64,000 nt of DNA, taken from positions 10,341,532-10,405,531 of the forward strand of contig NZ_GG657754.1 of NCBI RefSeq assembly GCF_000158915.1. Reading direction: 5' to 3'. The notes beneath the pieces are model-generated. The model had not been told where the DNA came from. It searched no databases and saw nothing but the letters and a program-made list of their open reading frames with translations. Numbering within the stretch: the first letter of the stretch is position 1; every line of letters begins with the position of its first letter. Below, in pieces: positions 33,337-41,218 of this stretch. The translations under genes and the position numbers were made by a program. This DNA comes from Streptomyces himastatinicus ATCC 53653 (GTDB taxonomy: Bacteria > Actinomycetota > Actinomycetes > Streptomycetales > Streptomycetaceae).

Positions 33337-34410
33337 TCACCCCACTGTACGGCCGCCGGGCATTCGGTCCAGGGCCTCGGCGGCCTCGGCCATGATCCGC
33401 TCCACCAGCTCCGCGCACGACGGCAGATCGTCGATCACCCCCGCCACCTGCCCGGATGCCATCACACCGGTGTCGGTGCGGCCGTCCACCATCGACGCCT
33501 TCAGCAGCATCGGGGTGTTGGCGGCCAGCAGCACCTGGCTCCAGGAGAGTCCCTTGCCGCGCCGCATCGCCCGGCCGTCGCGCACCATGCGCGCCCAGCT
33601 CAGCCCGGACAGCCGCCGGAAGGCCGCGGCGTGGCGCACGGCACGGACGAGGGCGGCGGCGCGCCCGGAACGCTCCAGGGAGGCGACCAGCTCGCTGCGG
33701 AGCATCCGGTGGGGGAGCCCGTCCACCGCGGTGGTGACCGTGACGTCCGGGGCCGCCGCCGCCAGATAGCGGGCCTTCACCGCGGCCGGGACGGTGCTGT
33801 CGGAGGTCAGCAGGAAGCGGGTGCCCATGGCGATCCCGGCCGCCCCGTACGCGAGCGCCGCCACCAGGCCGCGCCCGTCGTGGAAGCCGCCCGCGGCCAC
33901 CACCGGGATGTCCACCGCGTCCACGACCTGGGGGAGCAGCACAGTGGTCGCCACCTCGCCGGTGTGGCCGCCGCCCTCGCCGCCCTGCACCACCACCGCG
34001 TCCGCGCCCCAGCCCGCCACCTTCTCGGCGTGCCGCCGGGCGCCGACGGACGGGATGACCACTACGCCCGCGTCCTTCAGCCGGGAGATCAGCTCACGCT
34101 TCGGGGCCAGCGCGAAGGACGCCACCCGCACGCCCTCCTCGATGATGATCCGCACCCGCTCCGCGGCGTCCCCCGCGTCGGCCCGCAGATTGACGCCGAA
34201 GGGTGCCTCGGTGCGGGACGCGACCTCCCGCACCGCCGACCGCAGCCGCTCCGGGGACATGGTGGCGGAGGCGAGGATGCCCAGCGCCCCCGCGTTGGCG
34301 GTCGCCGAGACCAGCCGGGGGCCCGCCACCCACCCCATGCCCGTCTGGACGATCGGATGCCGCACGCCGACGAGCCGGGTCAGTGCGGTGCCCATCGGCG
34401 CGGTGTCCAT
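33337..34410 (-). CDS. ipdC: IpdC-like flavin-dependent oxidoreductase (nitronate monooxygenase family)
   Basis: A 357-residue TIM-barrel flavoprotein. Typical segments are PIVQTGMGWVAGPRLVSA, APFGVNLRADA, VVQGGEGGGHTGEVATTVLLP (FMN phosphate site), PVVAAGGFHDGRGLVAALAYG and AGIAMGTRFLLTSDS. The start ATG overlaps the stop of the preceding gene (TGATG). In mycobacteria the homologous gene Rv3553 follows ipdB in the same order and acts in steroid C/D-ring degradation. The assignment rests on that synteny plus family membership; a generic nitronate monooxygenase is the alternative. Confidence 0.82.
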   Translation of the reverse strand: MDTAPMGTALTRLVGVRHPIVQTGMGWVAGPRLVSATANAGALGILASATMSPERLRSAVREVASRTEAPFGVNLRADAGDAAERVRIIIEEGVRVASFALAPKRELISRLKDAGVVVIPSVGARRHAEKVAGWGADAVVVQGGEGGGHTGEVATTVLLPQVVDAVDIPVVAAGGFHDGRGLVAALAYGAAGIAMGTRFLLTSDSTVPAAVKARYLAAAAPDVTVTTAVDGLPHRMLRSELVASLERSGRAAALVRAVRHAAAFRRLSGLSWARMVRDGRAMRRGKGLSWSQVLLAANTPMLLKASMVDGRTDTGVMASGQVAGVIDDLPSCAELVERIMAEAAEALDRMPGGRTVG

Positions 34411-35144
34411 CAGGGCCGTACCTCCCGCTCGCGCAGCCCTGCCGGATCGAGCACCTCCCGGATCAGCCGCAGCTCCTCGGCGGTCGGTTCCCGGGTGGCG
34501 GGAACGCCGTCCGCGATGGCGAGCGGGAAGCCGGTCGCCTCCCGTACCCGCTCGGCGGACACCCCCGGGTGCAGGGAGCGCACCCGCAGGGTGCGGTCCG
34601 GGGTGTCGAAGTCGAGCACCGCGAGGTCGGTCACCACGCGGGGGATGCGGTGGAAGCGCGTCGCGGAGGGACCGGCGGCGGCGGCCCGGTCGTAGCCGAC
34701 GCCGCACACCATGTCGACGCGCTCGACGAACACGCGCGGGGAGTGCCGGGGCACCCAGTAACTCGTCGGATTGTTGAGGGTGTTGACGGGCGCTCCGCGC
34801 ACGCCCAGCAGCTGCCGCCGGGGCTGCTTCCAGTCGCCGATGCAGGAGATGTTCTGGTTGCCGTGGGCGTCGAGCTGGCTCGCGCCCATCATCACATGGC
34901 GTCTGCCGCCCATGACCAGCGCGAGGTGGCGGCGGTACGGCAGCCAGCCCTCCACGGTCTGATCATCGGCGCCGACCAGCAGCGCCTCGCCGTCGGTGAG
35001 CAGCAGATCGGGCGCGAAGGTGAGCCGCGCCAGCCGGGCTCCGAGCCGCGGAACGAGGCCCATCGGCGCGGCCAGCACCTCCCCGTCGCCCCGCCAGGCC
35101 TCGGCACAGGCCAGCACGCAGTACTCGGCCCGGGTGACGGTCAT
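34410..35144 (-). CDS. ipdB: COCHEA-CoA hydrolase beta subunit, CoA-transferase family
   Basis: A 244-residue class I CoA-transferase-fold subunit. Segments such as APDLLLTDGEALLVG, GGRRHVMMGASQLDAHGNQN and GAPVNTLNNPTSYW match the beta subunits of steroid-ring hydrolases. In mycobacteria IpdA and IpdB form a heterotetramer that opens the last steroid ring by hydrolysis and not by CoA transfer. The gene overlaps ipdA (ATGA) and ipdC (TGATG). Start ATG at 35144. Confidence 0.83.
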   Translation of the reverse strand: MTVTRAEYCVLACAEAWRGDGEVLAAPMGLVPRLGARLARLTFAPDLLLTDGEALLVGADDQTVEGWLPYRRHLALVMGGRRHVMMGASQLDAHGNQNISCIGDWKQPRRQLLGVRGAPVNTLNNPTSYWVPRHSPRVFVERVDMVCGVGYDRAAAAGPSATRFHRIPRVVTDLAVLDFDTPDRTLRVRSLHPGVSAERVREATGFPLAIADGVPATREPTAEELRLIREVLDPAGLREREVRP

Positions 35145-36007
35145 TCCGTGCCCTCCTTCGCGTACGCCGCGACCGCGGCCTGGTACGTGTCCTCGTCCCC
35201 CGCCAGGAACCGCCGGGTGAACGCCTGCCAGGCCGCCGGGTCGGCGGCGGCCTTCGCGTACGCCTGCTGGAACGCCTCGTCCCGTCCGTAGTCGGGGGCG
35301 CAGGACGTGAAGTGCGCGCCGTGCGGGGTCTCGATCACGCCGGTCACCGCATGGCGCCCCACCAGCAGGGACTGCGGACCGGCCGCCGCCAGGAACTCCG
35401 CGGCGGGGACGACGCGTTCGCAGGAGAGATACGCCTGCTCCGCCGCCTCGCAGAACAGGTCGTCGAAGTACGGATCGGGACCCAGGTACTGGCCGTTGCC
35501 CTGTGCGTCGGCCCGGTTGAGGTGGACGAGCGCCACGTCCAGCCGCAGCGCGGGGACCGCCACCAGCTCCTCGCCGTCCTCGTACGGCGAGACCACCGTC
35601 CGCAAACCGGGATTGACCGTCATCACGTCCGACCCGAGGCCCGCCCGGATCGGCAGGAAGGGAAGCCGGTGCACGGCCGCGGTCAGCCCCCACAGGAACA
35701 TCGCCTCGTCCAGCTCCACCAGCTCGAAGTCCGCGCGCTCCCGCGCCGCCCGGAAGTGCGGCTCCAGCGGGATCGAATCGAGCGTGGCGAAGGCCGTGAC
35801 CAGCTTGCGGACCTTCCCAGCAGCGGCCAGCAGCCCGACGTCAGGGCCGCCGTACGAGACCACGGTCAGATCGCGGACGTCCGTGCGCAGCAGCGCACGC
35901 ACCAGCGCCATCGGCTTGCGCCGGGAGCCCCAGCCGCCGATGCCGACCGTCATGCCGCTCTCGATCCCACCGACGGCCTCCTCCGCGCTCATCCGCTTGT
36001 CGCTCAC
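35141..36007 (-). CDS. ipdA: COCHEA-CoA hydrolase alpha subunit, CoA-transferase family
   Basis: A 288-residue partner of the IpdB-like protein. GMTVGIGGWGSRRKPMALVRA is the N-terminal CoA-transferase signature. YGGPDVGLLAAAGKV, NPGLRTVVSPYEDGEELVAVP and DVALVHLNRADAQGNGQY follow. The GTG start at 36007 overlaps the preceding stop (GTGA). The order echA20-ipdA-ipdB-ipdC matches Rv3550-Rv3553. It is expected to hydrolyse a ring-opened steroid CoA ester in the cytosol. Confidence 0.85.
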   Translation of the reverse strand: MSDKRMSAEEAVGGIESGMTVGIGGWGSRRKPMALVRALLRTDVRDLTVVSYGGPDVGLLAAAGKVRKLVTAFATLDSIPLEPHFRAARERADFELVELDEAMFLWGLTAAVHRLPFLPIRAGLGSDVMTVNPGLRTVVSPYEDGEELVAVPALRLDVALVHLNRADAQGNGQYLGPDPYFDDLFCEAAEQAYLSCERVVPAAEFLAAAGPQSLLVGRHAVTGVIETPHGAHFTSCAPDYGRDEAFQQAYAKAAADPAAWQAFTRRFLAGDEDTYQAAVAAYAKEGTE

Positions 36008-36768
36008 CGCCCCTCACCGCCCCCGGGCCTGTCGGATACGAAGGCGTCCCGGTGCCTGTCGGAGATCCCCGCGAGATTCGCCTCGAAGGTGAAGCCCTGC
36101 TCGAAGCGGTAGCTGCGGTGGACGTCGACCGGGTCGATGCCGTTGATCGCCGCCTTGGCGAGCCGCAGCAGCGCACCGTCCTTGGCGGCGATCTCCCGGG
36201 CCAGTTCCAGCGCGGCGCTCCGTAACGCGCTACGGGGCACCACCCGCCACACCGAGCCGTGCCGGTGCAGTTCCTCGGCGGTCGCGGTGCGCGAGGTGTA
36301 GTACAGCGCGCGCATCAGGTGCTGGGGGACGAGCCGGGCCAGATGGGTGGCCGCGCCCAGCGCTCCCCGGTCCAGCTCCGGCAGTCCGAACGTCGCGTCG
36401 TCGGCCGCCACGATCGCGTCCGCGTTGCCCGCCAGGCCGATGCCGCCGCCCAGGCAGAAGCCGTGCACCGCGGCGACGACCGGGACCGGGCAGTCGTAGA
36501 CGGCCGCGAACGCCGCGTGGCAGCCGTGGTTGGCACCGATGAGCGCCTGATGCCCCTTGGTGCGCTGCATCTCCTTGATGTCCACCCCCGCGTTGAACCC
36601 CCGGCCCTCGGCGGCCAGGACCACGCAGCGCACCGCGGGATCGGCGCCCGTGGTGCGCAGCGCGTCGGCCAGCTCGTACCAGCCGTGCACGGGAAGGGCG
36701 TTGACGGGTGGGAAGTCCACGGTGACGACGGCGACGCCCGCTTCGGGGGCGGAGGTGGAGACACCCAT
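36004..36768 (-). CDS. echA20: Enoyl-CoA hydratase/isomerase family protein, EchA20-like
   Basis: A 254-residue crotonase-fold protein. It has RGFNAGVDIKEMQ (first oxyanion-hole segment), PVPVVAAVHGFCLGGGIGLAGNADAIVA (second oxyanion hole) and FGLPELDRGALGAATHL. In mycobacterial steroid catabolism EchA20 hydrolyses ring D of the HIP-derived CoA ester. The Asp/Glu pattern here fits a crotonase but cannot by itself prove ring hydrolysis. First gene of the leftward operon, coupled to ipdA by GTGA. A CAAACGTTTG palindrome lies 24 bp upstream of the start. Confidence 0.83.
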   Translation of the reverse strand: MGVSTSAPEAGVAVVTVDFPPVNALPVHGWYELADALRTTGADPAVRCVVLAAEGRGFNAGVDIKEMQRTKGHQALIGANHGCHAAFAAVYDCPVPVVAAVHGFCLGGGIGLAGNADAIVAADDATFGLPELDRGALGAATHLARLVPQHLMRALYYTSRTATAEELHRHGSVWRVVPRSALRSAALELAREIAAKDGALLRLAKAAINGIDPVDVHRSYRFEQGFTFEANLAGISDRHRDAFVSDRPGGGEGR

Positions 36769-36791
36769 GAGCAGATCCGCTACCTTTCCAC

Positions 36792-36801
36792 CAAACGTTT
36801 G
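36792..36801. promoter_or_regulatory. Palindrome CAAACGTTTG between divergent steroid genes
   Basis: A perfect 10-bp palindrome in the 86-bp gap between echA20 (start 36768) and the first SDR (start 36855). TACCTT (36781-36786) and AAGGTA (36811-36816) lie on either side. It is a plausible TetR-family operator controlling both directions. In mycobacteria KstR2 governs this block, but the site here is not the KstR2 consensus I know. Confidence 0.55.
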
Positions 36802-36854
36802 TTAGGCGTGAAGGTAGCAGCGCCCGGCGCACAACGGGAGGGTGAGAAGGGGCC

Positions 36855-37673
36855 ATGGCCGTCTCCATCGACCTGTCCGGACGCGTCGCCGTCGTCACCG
36901 GCGGCACCCGCGGCGTCGGCGCGGGCATCGCCCGCGCCCTGCTCGCGGCCGGTGCCGACGTCGTGGTCTGCGCCCGCCGCCCGCCGGACCACCCGGTCGC
37001 GGCCGCCGGGCGTACGGCCCGCTTCCGGGCGCTCGACGTACGGGACGCGTTCGCCGTCGCGGAGTTCTTCGCCTGGGTGCGCGATGCCCACGGCCGACTG
37101 GACGTCCTGGTCAACAACGCCGGAGGCAGTCCGTACGGGCTGCTCGCCGAGTCCGGCCCGCGCCGCGCCGTGCGGGTCGTCGAACTGAACCTGATCGCCC
37201 CGATGACTGTCGCCCTCGCCGCCTACGAGGTGATGCGCGATCAGGAGGGCGGCGGATCGATCGTGATGATCGGCAGCGTCAGCGGCACCCGCCCCTCGCC
37301 GGGCACGGCCGCCTACGGAGCCGCCAAGGCGGGCCTGGACAACCTCGCCCGAACCCTCGCCGTGGAATGGGCCCCCGCGATCCGGGTCAACACCCTGGTC
37401 CTCGGCATGGTCCACACCGAACTCGCGCATCTGCACTACGGCGACGCCACCGGCGTGGCCGCCGTGTCCCGCACCGTGCCGCTGGGCCGCCTCGCCGACC
37501 CGGCGGAGGCGGGCGACGCCTGCGTCTTCCTCGCCTCCCCGATGGCCGCGTACATCACCGGCGCGAGCCTGGCCGTCCACGGCGGCGGAGAGCGCCCGGC
37601 GTTCTTGGCGGCGGCGCGGTCCCCGGCGGACCCAACCCCCTCAACAGGCCCAGGAGCAGGAGGAGCAGGATGA
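36855..37673 (+). CDS. Short-chain dehydrogenase, Rv3549c-like
   Basis: A 272-residue SDR with cofactor motif TGGTRGVG (about 16-23), NNAGG near 92, catalytic Ser in MIGSVSG and YGAAK. The tail after about residue 255 is Pro/Gly/Ala-rich and unusual for the family. It is divergent from echA20 and overlaps the next SDR by ATGA, the arrangement of Rv3549c-Rv3548c in mycobacteria. Presumably it oxidises or reduces a hydroxyl on a steroid C/D-ring CoA intermediate. Confidence 0.82.
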   Translation: MAVSIDLSGRVAVVTGGTRGVGAGIARALLAAGADVVVCARRPPDHPVAAAGRTARFRALDVRDAFAVAEFFAWVRDAHGRLDVLVNNAGGSPYGLLAESGPRRAVRVVELNLIAPMTVALAAYEVMRDQEGGGSIVMIGSVSGTRPSPGTAAYGAAKAGLDNLARTLAVEWAPAIRVNTLVLGMVHTELAHLHYGDATGVAAVSRTVPLGRLADPAEAGDACVFLASPMAAYITGASLAVHGGGERPAFLAAARSPADPTPSTGPGAGGAG

Positions 37674-38584
37674 CAGGCATCTGCACCGGACGCGTCGCCG
37701 TCGTCACCGGCGCCGGACGCGGCCTCGGCCGTGCGCATGCGCTCGCCTTCGCCGCCGAGGGCGCGCGGGTCGTCGTGAACGACCTCGGCGTGGGCCCGGA
37801 CGGCGCCGGGGAGTCCCCGGGCCCCGCGCAGGAGGTGGTCGAGGAGATACGCGCCCACGGCGGCGAGGCCGTGGCGCACGCCGGTGACATCGCCACCGCC
37901 GACGGCGCGGCCTCCCTCGTCGCCGCCGCCCTCGACACCTACGGCCGGCTCGACACCCTCGTCAACAACGCCGGATTCCTGCGCGACCGCATGCTCGTCA
38001 ACCTCGGCGAGGACGACTGGGACGCCGTGATCCGCGTCCACCTCAAGGGACACTTCCTGCCGCTCAAACACGCCGCCGCGCACTGGCGCGCGGAGGCGAA
38101 GGCGGGCCGGACGCCCATCGCGCGCGTGGTCAACACCGGTTCCGGGGCCGGACTGCTGGGCAGCGTCGGGCAGGGCAACTACGCGGCCGCCAAGGCCGGG
38201 ATCGTCGGCCTCACCCTGGTGGCCGCGGCCGAGCTGGGCCGCTACGGGATCCAGGTCAACGCGATCGCCCCGGCGGCCCGCACCCGTATGACGGAGGCGA
38301 CGTTCGCCGACACCATGGCGGCGCCCGACGAGCCCGGCGCGTTCGACGCGATGGCGCCCGGCAATGTCTCACCGCTCGTCGTCTGGCTCGGCTCCGCCGC
38401 CTGCGCCGGGGTCACCGGGAGGGTCTTCGAGGCCGAGGCCGGGCGCATCACCGTCATGGAGGGCTGGCGGCCCGGGCCGACCGCCGACAAGGGCGCCCGC
38501 TGGACCCCGGCCGAGGCCGGTGAGGCCGCGGCGAAGCTGCTCGCCGCCGCCCAGCCGCCGGGGCCGGTGTACGGGGCGTCCTGA
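37670..38584 (+). CDS. Short-chain dehydrogenase, Rv3548c-like
   Basis: A 304-residue SDR of the longer class found in acyl-CoA pathways. It has TGAGRGLGRAHALAFAAEGARVVVNDLG (read in parts as TGAGRGLG and VVVNDLG), NNAGFLRDRMLVNLGEDDWD, Ser in NTGSGAGLLG and YAAAK. The acidic NDLGVG loop suggests NAD(H) use and the architecture resembles the dehydrogenase part of multifunctional beta-oxidation enzymes. It is coupled to the preceding SDR by ATGA and is the last gene of the rightward unit. Confidence 0.82.
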   Translation: MTGICTGRVAVVTGAGRGLGRAHALAFAAEGARVVVNDLGVGPDGAGESPGPAQEVVEEIRAHGGEAVAHAGDIATADGAASLVAAALDTYGRLDTLVNNAGFLRDRMLVNLGEDDWDAVIRVHLKGHFLPLKHAAAHWRAEAKAGRTPIARVVNTGSGAGLLGSVGQGNYAAAKAGIVGLTLVAAAELGRYGIQVNAIAPAARTRMTEATFADTMAAPDEPGAFDAMAPGNVSPLVVWLGSAACAGVTGRVFEAEAGRITVMEGWRPGPTADKGARWTPAEAGEAAAKLLAAAQPPGPVYGAS

Positions 38585-38616
38585 CGCACCCACTCGAGGC
38601 ACCCGGGCACGCGCCC

Positions 38617-39681
38617 TCACGGCACGCATCCGGCGCGCCGCAGCACCGTCATGAACCGGGAGGCGAAGACCGGGTGGCCGTCCGCCGAGGGGTGCAGCCG
38701 GTCCAGGCCCTCCGGTTCCAGCAGCAGCCGCGAACAGCCGGGCCCGAACACCTCCGGACCGTGGACGTAGTGCAGGTTCTTGTCGCCGTGGTCGCGCAGC
38801 AGCGCCACGGCCCGCCGTATGTGCGCCCGGCACTCGCGCATCGTCATCCCCGAGGGCCCGGGCACCTCCTCCCGCTCGGGCGCGGTGATGGTCGACATCA
38901 CGGCGAACGGGGTGTCCGGATGCCCCTCCCGCACGGTGCGCACGAAGCCGACGAGCGCCGAGACGAGCGCGTCGCGGTTGTGGCTCCCGAGCGCCTGGAT
39001 GTTGATACCGACGCAGACGGTGAGCAGCTCGGCCGGGAGGTCCCGCATCAGCCGCGCCGTCATCGGCTGGAGGCAGCAGGCCGCCCCGAGGGCCAGCGAG
39101 GTCAGGTCCCACCCGGCGCGGCGCGCCATCAGGGCGGCCCAGGTCCGGCTGGGCGACGCGGCGCCGCGCCCCTGCGAGATGGAGCTGCCGAAGTGGACCC
39201 AGCGCGGCCGCTGTCCGGCGCTGTCGCGCTCGACGGCGGAGCCCGCGTCCAGCGTCAGCCCCCGCAGCCGGAACTGGTGGTAGTACGGCAGCCACAGCTC
39301 GACCGCCGTCATGCGCCCCGGCAGCCCGTCGACCCGGACCTCCGCGTCCCCGCCGTGCGTCTCCAGGCCGGCGGTGGCCGTCCGCCGCCCGTCGCACACC
39401 ACGTCGAGCCGGGCCCGCTCCTCGGGGCCGTTCAGCTTCGGCGGGGGATCAGCCTGGTACCGGCAGACGAGCGAGGGGCTGTCGGTGCGCAGGGTGACCC
39501 GTACCCCGGACGGCATCGCGGCCCGCCCCAGCCCGCCCTCGGGGAGGTACAGCGCGGCGTCCTCGTACGGCAGCCGCCAGGGAGCGGTCCATCCGGGGCC
39601 GCGCTGAAGGGACACCGCGCCCCGGTAGGTCAGGCGCGGATCGTCGTCACCGATGTCGAGCGGGGCGGGCCGATCGTGCAT
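38617..39681 (-). CDS. SGNH/GDSL-family hydrolase with N-terminal beta domain
   Basis: A 354-residue protein. The N-terminal half (about 1-165) is a beta-rich carbohydrate-esterase-like domain. The C-terminal SGNH domain begins at WVHFGSSISQG (nucleophile Ser in the GSSI block). It continues through VGINIQALGSHN and ends with GLDRLHPSADGH, the Asp/His block. The two-domain layout resembles sugar or glycan esterases. No signal peptide is evident. The ATG at 39681 is chosen; an alternative GTG lies 24 bp upstream. The substrate is unknown. Confidence 0.82.
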   Translation of the reverse strand: MHDRPAPLDIGDDDPRLTYRGAVSLQRGPGWTAPWRLPYEDAALYLPEGGLGRAAMPSGVRVTLRTDSPSLVCRYQADPPPKLNGPEERARLDVVCDGRRTATAGLETHGGDAEVRVDGLPGRMTAVELWLPYYHQFRLRGLTLDAGSAVERDSAGQRPRWVHFGSSISQGRGAASPSRTWAALMARRAGWDLTSLALGAACCLQPMTARLMRDLPAELLTVCVGINIQALGSHNRDALVSALVGFVRTVREGHPDTPFAVMSTITAPEREEVPGPSGMTMRECRAHIRRAVALLRDHGDKNLHYVHGPEVFGPGCSRLLLEPEGLDRLHPSADGHPVFASRFMTVLRRAGCVP

Positions 39682-39721
39682 GACAGGGAGTCTGGCACGC
39701 CCCACCGACAGTGAACGCGGC

Positions 39722-40978
39722 TCAGATGCTGATGCCGCGGGCGCGCAGATAGCTCAGCGGGTTGATGTCCGAGCCGTAGGCGGGCCCGGTGCGCACCTCG
39801 AAGTGCAGGTGGGGACCGGTGGTGTTGCCGGTCGAGCCCGAACGGCCGACCTGCTGGCCGACGTTGACGCCCTGCCCGGCGCGCACCGACAGCTGGGACA
39901 AGTGCGCGTACTGGCTGTACTTGCCGTCCGCGTGCCGGATGATCACCTCGTAGCCGTACGCGTCCGCCCAGCCCGCCGAGACCACCTGGCCCCCGGCGAC
40001 GGCCTTCACCGAGGTGCCGACCCCCACCGGGAAGTCGATGCCGGTGTGATGGCCGCTCGACCAGCTGGACCCGGAGGCGCGGTAGGAGGTGGTCGGGCTG
40101 ACGCCGCTCACGGGCGCGGTGAAGCCGGTGGCGGCGGCGGGCTTGGCGGCGGGCTTGCTCACGCGCCGCTCGGTGTGCTGCGGCTTGGCCTTCGCCTCGG
40201 GCTGTGCCTTGGCCTTCGCCTTGGGCTGGGCTCTGTGCTTGGCCTGGGGCTTCGCCGCGGGCTTGGTCTTGGCCTTCGCCGCAGGCTTGGCTTCGGCCTC
40301 CGGCGTGGCCTTGCCCCCGCTCAGGGAGAGCTTCTGGCCGGGGTAGATCAGGTCGGGGTCGGAGCCCACCGTCGCGCGGTTGGTCTCGTAGAGCGCCTGC
40401 CAGCCGCCGCGCACCTCCTGCGTGTCGGCGATCCGGGACAGCGTGTCGCCGCCGACGACCACATAGGGGCCGGATTTCGTGGACGCGTTGCCCGGCAGGC
40501 TGGTGGGCGTCGGCTTGCTCTGCCGCACCTGCTCGGCGGTGTTCGCACGCTCCTTGGCGACGGTCTTGACGACCTTCGGCGCGCTCTGCGGCGCGCCGGT
40601 GTCCTGCGCCAGTCCGGCCTTCCCCGAGCACACCGGCCATGCCCCCGGCCCCTGCCCGTCGAGCACCTTCTCGGCGACGGCGATCTGCTGGGCCCTGGTG
40701 GCCAGATCGGCCCTCGCCGCGTAGGCGGTGCCCCCGTATGCCTCCCAGGTGCTCTGGGTGAACTGGAGCCCGCCGTAGAAGCCGTTCCCGCTGTTGATGT
40801 CCCAGTTGTTGGTGGACTCGCACTGGGCGACCTTGTCCCAGGTCTCGCTGGAGGCGGCGTTCGCGCCCGCGGCGGCGACGAGGGGGAGCGCGATACCGGC
40901 GCCGCCCGCCGTGACGCTCAACGAGGCACGGGAGATGCGGTTGGGCTTGTAACGGCGGTGGCGTCCCCGTAAGGGCAT
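39722..40978 (-). CDS. Secreted wall hydrolase: Rpf-transglycosylase, LysM, M23 endopeptidase
   Basis: A 418-residue secreted protein joining glycan-cleaving and peptide-cleaving domains. A signal peptide (about 1-41) is followed by an Rpf domain at 44-118 with catalytic Glu54 (AQCESTNNW). A LysM domain spans 171-220, and a Lys-Ala-Pro low-complexity linker 222-283. The M23 domain spans about 285-418, with metal ligands in HHTGIDFPV (His311, Asp315) and GPHLHFEV (His390, His392). It should cleave both glycan strands and cross-links during spore germination or growth. The start ATG at 40978 has GGAGAAGGAG upstream; a further in-frame start at 41098 precedes it but is unlikely. A consensus Crp site lies about 150 bp upstream. 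Confidence 0.9.
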   Translation of the reverse strand: MPLRGRHRRYKPNRISRASLSVTAGGAGIALPLVAAAGANAASSETWDKVAQCESTNNWDINSGNGFYGGLQFTQSTWEAYGGTAYAARADLATRAQQIAVAEKVLDGQGPGAWPVCSGKAGLAQDTGAPQSAPKVVKTVAKERANTAEQVRQSKPTPTSLPGNASTKSGPYVVVGGDTLSRIADTQEVRGGWQALYETNRATVGSDPDLIYPGQKLSLSGGKATPEAEAKPAAKAKTKPAAKPQAKHRAQPKAKAKAQPEAKAKPQHTERRVSKPAAKPAAATGFTAPVSGVSPTTSYRASGSSWSSGHHTGIDFPVGVGTSVKAVAGGQVVSAGWADAYGYEVIIRHADGKYSQYAHLSQLSVRAGQGVNVGQQVGRSGSTGNTTGPHLHFEVRTGPAYGSDINPLSYLRARGISI

Positions 40979-41129
40979 GGACGGCTCCTTCTCCTGCTGC
41001 CTGTGAGGTGCTGCCCGAGGCGGGCTGCCAAAGCGGGCTAAACATAAGGGGCCCGATTTGGCCACAACAAGAGGGAGTTCACACCGAAAAAGGGCCACAA
41101 CGCGCTGTGCTGCGGCCCTCTTCCGGCGA

Positions 41130-41145
41130 TGTGATGTGCATCACA
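41130..41145. promoter_or_regulatory. Consensus Crp-type site TGTGA-TGTGCA-TCACA upstream of the Rpf/M23 gene
   Basis: Exact TGTGA-N6-TCACA with symmetric flanking bases (ATGTGA...TCACAT, 41129-41146). It lies in the 240-bp gap between egtD and the wall hydrolase gene, about 152 bp upstream of that gene's start. Crp controls rpfA in Mycobacterium tuberculosis and germination genes in Streptomyces, so regulation by cAMP-Crp is likely. Binding itself is inferred. Confidence 0.7.
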
Positions 41146-41218
41146 TTATTTCGATCGGTGGTTCAAGCGGGACACAGGGTGACGATCATGCGCTCCCGTG
41201 TCCCACCGTCCCCACACG

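Noticed and set aside
40979..41218. A c-di-AMP (ydaO-type) riboswitch before the Rpf/M23 gene
   Set aside because: Such riboswitches precede some rpf genes, but I could not find the conserved core in this 240-bp leader; only the Crp site stands out.
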